NCBI GenBank assembly: GCA_003963115.1 | Contig: RXJQ01000002.1 | Location: 1 to 64,000, forward strand | Source of the DNA: Burkholderiales bacterium | GTDB lineage: Bacteria; Pseudomonadota; Gammaproteobacteria; Burkholderiales; Burkholderiaceae_C | DNA length: 64,000 nucleotides | Reading direction: 5' to 3' | Shown: positions 1 through 7,053 of the stretch, piece by piece | Layout of the letters: each line of letters begins with the position of its first letter | How positions within the stretch are numbered: position 1 is the stretch's first letter | Program-made: the position numbers and the translations under genes | The notes under the pieces: generated by a model | Told to the model about the DNA's origin: nothing | The model's database searches: none | What the model saw: the letters and a program-made list of their open reading frames with translations, nothing else

Positions 1-270
1 CATGATGGGCGTGTTTTCCGTGGTCAGCATGATGATGTTGACCGAGGCATTGCCCAACTCGCCACGGATCTTCTCGGCCATGGTCAGGCCATCCATATTG
101 GGCATGTTGACATCACTGACCACCAGCTTGACGCGCGGATCAGCCTTAAGCTTGGCCAGCCCGTCGCGGCCATCGATGGCCGTGATGACGTCCAGACCAT
201 TTTTCTTCAGGAAATCACCCACTTCATTGCGGACGGTTGCGGAGTCATCAACAACAAGAACGTTTGCCAT
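1..270 (-). CDS. cheY: CheY-like single-domain response regulator (partial, C-terminus outside window)
   Basis: The first 90 residues of a receiver domain read from an ATG at 270 to the left edge of the window. The acidic pair D8-D9, the phospho-acceptor D53 within SDVNMP and the conserved T near residue 83 in the MLTTE stretch are all visible, so this is an active-looking phospho-receiver. The start is preceded by a good ribosome site (GAGGTG). It is the last visible gene of an operon that begins with a CheA-like kinase and includes two CheX phosphatases, so it is the likely phosphotransfer target of that kinase and the substrate of the CheX proteins. No output domain can be seen in the visible part; a longer protein cannot be excluded because the end is missing. 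Confidence 0.9.
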   Translation of the reverse strand, partial: MANVLVVDDSATVRNEVGDFLKKNGLDVITAIDGRDGLAKLKADPRVKLVVSDVNMPNMDGLTMAEKIRGELGNASVNIIMLTTENTPIM

Positions 271-303
271 GTTTATTCACCTCACTAGAAATCAGACAGA
301 AAA

Positions 304-1263
304 TCAGAAGAGCTCCAGCTCGCCCGAATCGAACAAGTCTTCGACCAGGGCCTCGTTTTCCTTGAACTTGTCAGGCGACCAGCTCAGGTTGAAGACGAAG
401 CGCTGGTAAAGCACCAGGGATATGCCGCTGCTGTCGGTCAGCGTGTACCGGAAGCACAGCTGCGGGTCTTCTGAACCGAAAGAGATGTAGCGGTGCAGGT
501 GGTTCACGATGATGGGCACCTGCGAGGCGCGACCTTCCAGCGGCTCGGCCGAAATGAAGCGGTTCTTGAACATGCCCCACACCAAATTGGTCACTTCACC
601 CAGCACGTGGTTGATGTCGCGGAAGTTGACCGAATCGGTGGTGATGTGGGTCTGGCCCGACGCCACACAGCTGACCAGCGGCCCTTCTTCGGTCTGCAGC
701 ATCATGTAGCCGCGACACCAGTTGCTCTCCAGCGGGATCAGCGTGAACAGCTCACCGTAGATGATGCGGTCGCGCACGATGTAGGGTGCTTCGGTCGTCA
801 CGTCCACGCCCTTGAACTGGCTTTCCAGCGCGGTGCGGGTGATCTCGGTGATGCCGCGCACCAGGGCATTGGGATAGACCAGACTGAAGATGGTCTCGTT
901 GATGATCGGGCCCAGCTTGTCGATGTTGCTGATCGCATAGGCCTGACTGAAAAGGCACTTGTCCTGATCGGAGATGCCTTCCAGGTCATCTGCGCCCTCA
1001 CGTCGCAAGAAGATGGGCAGCTCGGGCCGCACATCGTGGATCTCACGCGCCAGCTTCAGCCCACCGTCTTTGCCGCCATAGCTTTCGCCCAGGAAGATGG
1101 CACCCAGGTCCACATTGGACTTGAGCACGCCCATCACGTTCCCGGATTGGGCCTTGACGCCAACGAGGCTGTTGGCGTCACAGAACGCCTTGATGCGTGC
1201 CGCGCAATCCTGGGCCTCTTCGAGCACCAGCACCTTGCTGACCAGCTCTGCCTTTTCAACCAT
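304..1263 (-). CDS. Pseudo-receiver/CheX fusion, putative CheY-P phosphatase
   Basis: A 319-residue protein with two parts. Residues about 9-130 have the length and hydrophobic pattern of a receiver domain, but the phospho-acceptor strand reads AIFLGE and the acidic pocket reads LEE, so it should not be phosphorylated. Residues about 135-300 resemble CheX/CheC phosphatases; the catalytic-type pair is E223 and N226 (GEVTN). CheX enzymes dephosphorylate CheY-P, so a role in resetting the adjacent CheY is the natural inference. The protein ends DLFDSGELELF, a tail shared with three other proteins in this window. AAGGA nine bases before the ATG supports this start. It follows a second, shorter CheX by 36 bases in the same operon. 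The receiver-like call for the N-terminus is from pattern only. Confidence 0.75.
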   Translation of the reverse strand: MVEKAELVSKVLVLEEAQDCAARIKAFCDANSLVGVKAQSGNVMGVLKSNVDLGAIFLGESYGGKDGGLKLAREIHDVRPELPIFLRREGADDLEGISDQDKCLFSQAYAISNIDKLGPIINETIFSLVYPNALVRGITEITRTALESQFKGVDVTTEAPYIVRDRIIYGELFTLIPLESNWCRGYMMLQTEEGPLVSCVASGQTHITTDSVNFRDINHVLGEVTNLVWGMFKNRFISAEPLEGRASQVPIIVNHLHRYISFGSEDPQLCFRYTLTDSSGISLVLYQRFVFNLSWSPDKFKENEALVEDLFDSGELELF

Positions 1264-1299
1264 GGTCCAAATCCTTTTTTCTGGCGTGAAGTGGGGCGA

Positions 1300-1854
1300 C
1301 TAGAACAGTTCCAGTTCGCCGTTGCTCTCTTCGGTCTGAGTCATATCGACCGTGAAGTCGATGTCTGCAAAATCACAGACGCACAGGCTGGCGTGCATCG
1401 TGAGGTTGTCGTTGATCGAGATCTTGAAGTGCTGCGTGTAGCCAGCATCCAGCTCGGTCAGGTAATCCATGCAATCGCGATCCAGCACATTGGGCGTGGA
1501 CATGCCCAGGTGCGGGAAGTGGTTGGCCAGCTCTCGGTTGAGCGCGCCGCAGAAGATGTTGCCGCACTCGCAGATCACATCCAGGAAGTCAGACTCGCTC
1601 ATGCCCTGCGCGTCGGAGCGGTTGATCGCTGCGAAGTGCGCCTTGGTGTCCTTGTTGAGCGTGAAGTACAGCATCGTCATCACGCGGAACACGTAGGACG
1701 ACACCGTCAACAGCACCACCTTCTTCTCGGTGATCTCCTTGGTGTCCTCGATCACGGTGACCTCGCAGCGGTCTTCCGGCGAAGACACAAGGGCGCTCTT
1801 CAGTGCACCGGTGATGATGAAGTCCAGCGCGCTCTTGGCTTGATGGCTGATCAT
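1300..1854 (-). CDS. cheX: CheX-family CheY-P phosphatase
   Basis: A 184-residue protein of CheX size. The family signature D-x3-E-x2-N is present as D92, E96 and N99 (DVICECGN), giving the acid/amide pair used to position water for attack on phospho-CheY. It starts five bases after the stop of the upstream receptor-like gene, so the two are translationally close. The last residues are SNGELELF, matching the tail of the next gene and of two unrelated proteins elsewhere in the window. Having two different CheX proteins side by side is unusual; one may serve the adjacent CheY and the other a different receiver. The fold assignment rests on the motif and length. Confidence 0.82.
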   Translation of the reverse strand: MISHQAKSALDFIITGALKSALVSSPEDRCEVTVIEDTKEITEKKVVLLTVSSYVFRVMTMLYFTLNKDTKAHFAAINRSDAQGMSESDFLDVICECGNIFCGALNRELANHFPHLGMSTPNVLDRDCMDYLTELDAGYTQHFKISINDNLTMHASLCVCDFADIDFTVDMTQTEESNGELELF

Positions 1855-1859
1855 GGCGT

Positions 1860-2588
1860 TCAGACAGCTTCAGCGACCAGGTGGTCCTTGGTCTTGGTGT
1901 TGATCAGTTGCAGCTCGGTCACCGCGCCGATGATCATCTTGCCTCCCGCCTGCAGATCCTGGAAGGTGGTGGTGGTGATCAGGTCGTTCTTGTAGAGGTT
2001 GTTGCGGTAGTCGTTGGACAGCGCCTCCGCACGGTTGGCCAGCGTGCGAACCTCATTGGCCACCACGGCAAAGCCCTTGCCCATCTCACCTGCCCGCGCC
2101 GCCTCGATGGAGGCGTTGAGCGCCACGATCACCACTTGGCGCACGATGGCGGCGAACTCGTCGTTGCGCTCGTGCATCTGGCGGTTGTGCGTGATCAGCA
2201 CATTCATGTCGGCGTGCCAGCGCTCGAAGGTCTTGATCAGGCTCAGCAGCTTCTCAATGGAATCGGCCAGGCGGTTGCAGTTGACCAGGGTCTGCTCCTT
2301 GCTGCCCGCCGCGATGGACTGCACCTCGCGCAGTTGGCGATCCAGCCCTTGCTTGAGCTGGCTCATCTCGGACTGGGCATGGCGTTGTTCATCGTGCAGA
2401 CGGCGCTGGTGCTGATCGAGCTCCTGGCGCAGTTCTTCGATGGCGCCCTGCAAAGCCGCTTCACGCGCCTGCGCCTCGGCGGCCGGCACGACCTCGCCTC
2501 TCAGCTTGAGTGCCCTTTGATGGTGGAGCCATGCGCCCAAAGCGCCGATCAAGCACCCCGACAAAAACAGAATCGAGTAGAGCAGCAT
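1860..2588 (-). CDS. Miniature membrane-anchored methyl-accepting-type signalling protein
   Basis: About 242 residues with one N-terminal membrane helix (residues about 3-22), a charged coiled coil (about 35-100) and a short methyl-accepting-type signalling hairpin centred on [13 protein letters not shown] and [13 protein letters not shown]. It has no periplasmic sensor, no HAMP domain and much less coiled coil than a normal receptor (usually above 500 residues). An in-frame TTG lies two codons upstream; ATG at 2588 is preferred because AAGG sits seven bases before it. It lies between the CheA-like kinase gene and the two CheX genes. Because that kinase lacks a CheW-like domain, how this receptor tip would couple to it is unclear; it might act on another array. 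Confidence 0.75.
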   Translation of the reverse strand: MLLYSILFLSGCLIGALGAWLHHQRALKLRGEVVPAAEAQAREAALQGAIEELRQELDQHQRRLHDEQRHAQSEMSQLKQGLDRQLREVQSIAAGSKEQTLVNCNRLADSIEKLLSLIKTFERWHADMNVLITHNRQMHERNDEFAAIVRQVVIVALNASIEAARAGEMGKGFAVVANEVRTLANRAEALSNDYRNNLYKNDLITTTTFQDLQAGGKMIIGAVTELQLINTKTKDHLVAEAV

Positions 2589-2679
2589 GTTCAAACCTTG
2601 CGGTTGTGGTGATCAGGCGCTTGTTCCGTCACAGACCCTGCGCCTCATGGTTACCTGATATGTTTATCGGCGCCCGCCC

Positions 2680-4974
2680 TCAGGCCTTGACGGCGAACTT
2701 CTCGGGCAGCGTGATCACCAGTTCAAACGCGCGCTGTGGCGAGTCGACCTTGTCATCCGTGAAGCGGATCACCACGTCGCCGCCTTCCTTCTGCAGGAAG
2801 CCGCGCACCGCATCCATGCCCACACCGCGCCCTGACACCTCGGTCACCTGCTCGGCCGTCGAGAAGCCTGATGCGAAGATCAAGTTGGCCACATGCTCGG
2901 GTGTGGCGGCTTCGCCTTCCTTGAGCACACCGTTCTCGATGGCCTTCTGGCGGATGCGGCCCAGCGCCAGACCGCGGCCGTCGTCATGCAGCTTCAGCGT
3001 GAGCTGGCCATCGGCCAGGCCGGCTGCGAGCTGGATGTGGCCAACCGGGTTCTTGCCAGCTGCCTGACGAGCCTCGGCCGTTTCCAGGCCATGGTCCATG
3101 GAGTTGCGGAACAGGTGGGTGAACACGTTCTTGAGCAAGCCGATGGCCTGCGTGCGCACCACCACGCCGTTGTCGGTGATGGTGACCTTGGGTGCCTCCT
3201 TGCCCAGCTCCTGGGCCAGGGAAGGCATGGAGTCGACGATGCCAGACAGCACCGACTCGATCTTCTCCGTGCCGATCAGACGCAGGGTGCGATCGACTTC
3301 GCTCAGTGCCTTGCGCATGTCGGCCAGGTCGCCATCATTGACGGCCTTGATCAGCTCCATGGCACGCGACACCTGGTCCTTCTCGACCATCAGGAAACGC
3401 TCGACACTGCCGCGACGGCCCGGGCCCTTGCGACCCAGCTTGACGTCGTTGATCTTGTGGTACTCGTCAACGGAAGCATGCACCAGGGCCAGCTGCTTGA
3501 GCAGGGCTTCCTGATCCCAGACCTTTTCCTCGTCCTTACGCAGATCGTCGTATTCCTGCTCGGTCTCGTGCACGACGTTGGTCATGTTCAGCAGACCGTA
3601 GGTACGGGCATTGCCCTTGATCGTGTGCATGTTGCGGAACAGCAGGCCCACCACGTCCAGATCCTTCTGAGTGGTCTTGCGGATGAGCTCTTCGTTCTCA
3701 GCCACGAACTTGTAGCTGGACTCGATGAAGTCCTGGAACTTCTCCTGGCTGACGGCCAGGATCTCGCCGATGATTTCCAGCTCGCGCTTCTGCGCGCCCG
3801 CTTCGCCTTCCAGACGCTTGAGTTCGGTCACGTCGCGCACGCACAGCATGAGCTTCTCGACCGTGTCGTTCTCATCGGCAATCGGCGACCAGCTCAGCGA
3901 CAGGCTCTTGACCGTGCCATTGGGCAAGGTGATGTTGAAGTCGCTGACCAGCAGGTGCGAGTTGAACTCGTAGTTCATCAGGTCTTCGCCGATGCACGAA
4001 CCCACAGCCGCGTCCACTTGGGACAAGTCGTTGGAGCCCAGGCTCGTGTTGGTGAACACCAGCTCCATCAGGTTGCGGCCACCGATCTCCTTGGTCTCGA
4101 AGATGGTTTCCATATAGGCCGAGTACTCGGGGTGGATCACACCACCTGGCAGCACGGTCATCACACCTTGCGGCATGTTCTGCAGCATGGCCTGGATGTC
4201 GTTGGTCTTTTGACGCAACTGGGCGGTGCGCTCGGCCACACGCTTTTCCAGAGTGGCGTTCTGCTCGGCGATCACGGCCATCATCGCGACGTTGTTGCGG
4301 ATGAAGAAGACCAGCACGCCCATGAAGCACAAGTTCATCACGCCTAGCGCAATGCCCATGTACAAGGTGAGCTTGACGGTCTGCTGCGACTGCGCCAGCG
4401 ACTTGACGAAGTTGCCGTAGCTGGACTCGCGGAAATCCTTGATCGACTGGCGCAGGTGGTTGAGCGTCGCATTCATGCGCTTGGTCTGCGTGGGCATGTC
4501 GTCGACCTTCTTGGCCAGGAAGTCCTCGGCGGTCTTCAAGGCCATGGCGTTGTACTTTCGGTACTCGTCGCGCAAGGCCAGCACTTCCTTGGCCCGCTCC
4601 GGGTAGATCTGCTCGATCTCGCCGAACACCTCGTCGCCCTTCTTGTAGAAATCCTCGGCCTCGTCGAGCGGGTCATGGTCGCCCAGCATCACCGAGCGCA
4701 TGAAGAGCTCTTCCATCTTGTCGAGGCGCACGATGTTGGCCTCGATCTTCTGGAGCACGGGGAAGTACAGGTCCTTGATGCCGGTGAGCTGGTCACTGCT
4801 CTGGAAAGACTTGCGCACGCTGTAGCTGGTCACGGCCAGGAACACCACGATGGCCACACCGACCATGAAGATGATCTTGCGCATCGGGTTGTTGCCTGAC
4901 GGCGCAGCAGCAGCCTGAGGCTGGGCCTCCTGCTTGCTCGGAAAGTGAGCGGGGCCTTGCATGATCTGTTCCAT
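2680..4974 (-). CDS. Membrane-bound CheA-like histidine kinase with PAS and Hpt domains, lacking the CheW-like domain
   Basis: A 764-residue kinase. In order: membrane helix 1 (about 34-53), a helical periplasmic sensor (about 55-200, four-helix-bundle type by pattern), membrane helix 2 (about 203-226), a coiled coil, a PAS domain (about 262-385), an Hpt domain with the phosphorylatable histidine in MHTIKG near residue 449, and a CheA-type ATPase with N box HLFRNSMDHG (about 620), G1 DDGRGL (about 665), the GFSTA lid motif and G2 GRGVGMDAVR (about 714). It stops soon after the ATPase, so the regulatory CheW-like P5 domain of CheA is absent, and I see no P2 domain. It thus combines a classical membrane sensor with CheA catalytic parts. 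It heads the operon with the mini-receptor, two CheX and CheY; a sigma-28-like promoter lies about 130 bases upstream. Confidence 0.85.
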   Translation of the reverse strand: MEQIMQGPAHFPSKQEAQPQAAAAPSGNNPMRKIIFMVGVAIVVFLAVTSYSVRKSFQSSDQLTGIKDLYFPVLQKIEANIVRLDKMEELFMRSVMLGDHDPLDEAEDFYKKGDEVFGEIEQIYPERAKEVLALRDEYRKYNAMALKTAEDFLAKKVDDMPTQTKRMNATLNHLRQSIKDFRESSYGNFVKSLAQSQQTVKLTLYMGIALGVMNLCFMGVLVFFIRNNVAMMAVIAEQNATLEKRVAERTAQLRQKTNDIQAMLQNMPQGVMTVLPGGVIHPEYSAYMETIFETKEIGGRNLMELVFTNTSLGSNDLSQVDAAVGSCIGEDLMNYEFNSHLLVSDFNITLPNGTVKSLSLSWSPIADENDTVEKLMLCVRDVTELKRLEGEAGAQKRELEIIGEILAVSQEKFQDFIESSYKFVAENEELIRKTTQKDLDVVGLLFRNMHTIKGNARTYGLLNMTNVVHETEQEYDDLRKDEEKVWDQEALLKQLALVHASVDEYHKINDVKLGRKGPGRRGSVERFLMVEKDQVSRAMELIKAVNDGDLADMRKALSEVDRTLRLIGTEKIESVLSGIVDSMPSLAQELGKEAPKVTITDNGVVVRTQAIGLLKNVFTHLFRNSMDHGLETAEARQAAGKNPVGHIQLAAGLADGQLTLKLHDDGRGLALGRIRQKAIENGVLKEGEAATPEHVANLIFASGFSTAEQVTEVSGRGVGMDAVRGFLQKEGGDVVIRFTDDKVDSPQRAFELVITLPEKFAVKA

Positions 4975-5100
4975 GAGCTACAACCTTATTTGATAACCTG
5001 TTTGCGCGATCGCTGTCTCGCCGATGCGCACGTACGCTCAGATACTCGCTGCCCTCATCATTTATGAAGGGCGAAGGCAGAATACGAAATACCGGACAGG

Positions 5101-5127
5101 TTTACGGCCGAAAAAGCCCATACTTAA
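5101..5127 (-). promoter_or_regulatory. Sigma-28 (FliA)-like promoter for the CheA-like kinase operon
   Basis: Read on the minus strand, TTAAGTAT (complement of 5120-5127) is followed after exactly 11 bases by GCCGTAAA (complement of 5101-5108). The enteric FliA consensus is TAAAGTTT, 11 bases, GCCGATAA; each half matches 6 of 8. It faces the kinase gene, whose ATG is at 4974, implying a leader of about 120 bases. This suggests co-expression with late flagellar genes; the match is by eye. Confidence 0.55.
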
Positions 5128-5193
5128 GGGTGCAGTAAGCGATTTTTCACAATCGCGTGCTACCTGCCATCGCCCAAGCGCAGTGAGGCGGGC

Positions 5194-5220
5194 AAAAAAA
5201 AGCGTGCCAAAAAGCACGCT
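5194..5220 (-). terminator. Rho-independent terminator of the desaturase gene
   Basis: A perfect 7-bp stem (AGCGTGC at 5201-5207 with GCACGCT at 5214-5220) around a six-base loop; on the minus strand it is followed by seven T (5194-5200). It lies about 40 bases beyond the desaturase stop and separates that gene from the kinase operon. Confidence 0.85.
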
Positions 5221-5261
5221 TTGATCGAAAGGTCAGGTTGCCCTTGAGGGCCAAGCCGCCA

Positions 5262-6488
5262 TCAGGCGTAAGAGGCCCGGAGCTTGCGCGAGAAGTCCTG
5301 CAATGCGGCAATGCCACTGGCTTCGGCACGATGGCACCACCCCTGCAGGTCCACCACCAATTGCTCGGCCGACACATTGGTACGCGTCCACATGCCGCGC
5401 AGTTCTTCACGCATGGCAATCAGCTTGTCGAGCTTGGGATGGTCAGCACGGACCTGGTCCACCTGCTTTTGCATGTCCACAGGCATCTGCTCGGCATCAC
5501 GGTGCATCCACTTGCGCACCTGCTGCAACTTGCTGGCGGCCGACACCTGGCCATTGGCCTTCAGGCGCGCCACTTCGGCCGAACACGCGGCACGAACCTC
5601 GTTCGCGTAACGCGCCATCAGCTCATAGCGGTGCGCCACGATGGCTTCCAGGGTCTTGGCGTCGGCCACGGGCTTGATGTCGCCCAGCATCAGGCGAGGC
5701 GGCGTCTTGCGGACCTTGGCCAGACCGATCATTTCCAGGCCACGGATATAGCCCCAGCCGATGTCGAACTCGTATGGCTTGACCGACAGCTTGGCCGAGG
5801 TCGGATAGGTGTGGTGGTTGTTGTGCAGCTCTTCGCCACCGATGATCAGGCCCCAGGGCAGCACATTCGTGGAGGCGTCGGGTGCCTCAAAATTGCGGTA
5901 GCCCCAGAAGTGCCCGATGCCGTTGATGACGCCAGCAGCCATGATGGGGATCCACAGCATCTGCACGGCCCACACGGTGATGCCGATGGCACCGAACAAG
6001 GCCAGGTCGATCAGCAGCATGGCGATCGGGCCCCAGTTGTTGCGGGGGGTGTAGAGGTGGCGCTCGATCCAGTCATCGGGTGAGCCGTGGCCGAACTTCT
6101 TGAGCGTCTCTTCCTTCATCGCTTCATCGCGGTACAGCTCGCGGCCTTCCAGCAGCACCTTCTTGATGCCGTGGGCTACGGGGCTGTGCGGGTCTTCAGC
6201 GGTTTCGCACTTGGCGTGGTGCTTGCGGTGCACCGACACCCATTGCTTGGTGACCGTGCTGGTGGTCAGCCACAGCCAGAAGCGGAAGAAATGGGAGGGG
6301 ATCACGTGTAGCTCGAGTGAGCGGTGCGCCTGACAACGATGCAGGTAGATCGTGACAGAAGCGATGGTGATATGGGTCAGAACGAGGGTGTAAGCAACAA
6401 TCTGCCACCAGCTGGCACCTGCCAACCCTTGGATCGCCCATTGCACGAAACCGTCGTGCAGCGACCCGGAAAACACGGAAAACGACAT
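5262..6488 (-). CDS. Membrane fatty-acid desaturase (acyl-CoA/acyl-lipid type)
   Basis: A 408-residue integral membrane desaturase that should introduce a double bond into acyl chains using a di-iron centre, altering membrane fluidity. The three histidine clusters of the family are visible in order: HRCQAH near residue 50, HRKHH near 86 and HNNHH near 220. Hydrophobic segments surround them, at about residues 20-45, 60-80 and 150-190. The C-terminal 130 residues are hydrophilic and longer than in a minimal delta-9 desaturase. I chose the ATG at 6488 (MSFSVFSG) because AAAGG lies just upstream and the 33 further in-frame residues look non-coding. It has its own terminator and stands alone between the porin/PstS-like pair and the kinase operon. 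Confidence 0.9.
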   Translation of the reverse strand: MSFSVFSGSLHDGFVQWAIQGLAGASWWQIVAYTLVLTHITIASVTIYLHRCQAHRSLELHVIPSHFFRFWLWLTTSTVTKQWVSVHRKHHAKCETAEDPHSPVAHGIKKVLLEGRELYRDEAMKEETLKKFGHGSPDDWIERHLYTPRNNWGPIAMLLIDLALFGAIGITVWAVQMLWIPIMAAGVINGIGHFWGYRNFEAPDASTNVLPWGLIIGGEELHNNHHTYPTSAKLSVKPYEFDIGWGYIRGLEMIGLAKVRKTPPRLMLGDIKPVADAKTLEAIVAHRYELMARYANEVRAACSAEVARLKANGQVSAASKLQQVRKWMHRDAEQMPVDMQKQVDQVRADHPKLDKLIAMREELRGMWTRTNVSAEQLVVDLQGWCHRAEASGIAALQDFSRKLRASYA

Positions 6489-6557
6489 CAGGGACCTTTC
6501 TGCGGAAGCAAGATTGTAGGGGCCCCCGGCAAGTTGACTTTGTCCGGAAACAATAAA

Positions 6558-6590
6558 GGGTTGCCACGCGGTGCATTCGCGTGACAACCC
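6558..6590 (-). terminator. Rho-independent terminator of the PstS-like gene
   Basis: A 13-bp stem (6558-6570 with 6578-6590, one mismatch) around a seven-base loop. On the minus strand it is followed by TTTATTG. It lies 15 bases beyond the stop codon at 6605 and upstream of the desaturase start. Confidence 0.75.
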
Positions 6591-6604
6591 TGGGGTCTTG
6601 GGAC

Positions 6605-7036
6605 TTATTCCACGGTCAGAACGACTTTGACCGTGCTATCCACAGCAGACTTTTCGATGTAGCCGATGGCGTCCGGGTTGGCAGCCACGTGCTTCTTCAC
6701 ATCAGCGGCGGTCGGCACTTCCTTGGGAGGCGTGGCCTTGCCGGAGAAGGTCAAACGGGCCCAAGTGGCTTTCACCTGGGAGGGCGACTTGCCTGCGGCT
6801 TTGCTGTAGAACTGTTCCCGAGCCTTGTCGGACTCAGGCAAGTCTGCTGGCACGGCGGTTTGCCCGGAAGGCAGCGTGGCGGTCTTGCCCATGAAAATGG
6901 CCGCCACTTGCTCTTGCGTCATGGACGCCAGCGGGCTCTTGGGGTTGACGATCACGGCGACCTGAGCACTGGCCCCTTGAGCCAGGGTCAGCAGGCCAAG
7001 GGCTGCGAGCGCTTGAAGGGTGTGTTTGATGTTCAT
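6605..7036 (-). CDS. Small PstS-like periplasmic substrate-binding protein
   Basis: A 143-residue exported protein. Residues 1-24 form a signal peptide ending ASA, with likely cleavage before QVAVIVNP. The remainder resembles the first lobe of phosphate-type periplasmic binding proteins (LASMTQEQVAAIFMGK and the later DAIGYIEKS stretch are characteristic), but at about 120 mature residues it is half the size of a full PstS and has no ABC permease nearby. It follows the porin gene by 17 bases, so the two probably form one unit in which the porin admits an anion that this protein binds or senses. Substrate is not proven by the sequence. Confidence 0.75.
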   Translation of the reverse strand: MNIKHTLQALAALGLLTLAQGASAQVAVIVNPKSPLASMTQEQVAAIFMGKTATLPSGQTAVPADLPESDKAREQFYSKAAGKSPSQVKATWARLTFSGKATPPKEVPTAADVKKHVAANPDAIGYIEKSAVDSTVKVVLTVE

Positions 7037-7053
7037 GTGATGCTCCCTTCGGC

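Noticed and set aside
304-321. Reading the ELF tail as a CheR/CheB-docking pentapeptide like NWETF
   Set aside because: The tail is on phosphatases and a cyclase, not on receptors; the tryptophan is missing; the true receptors here end without such a pentapeptide; no cheR or cheB is nearby.
493-1995. A 500-codon plus-strand open frame spanning the two CheX genes
   Set aside because: It crosses two convincing CheX genes on the other strand and has no recognisable domain or ribosome site.
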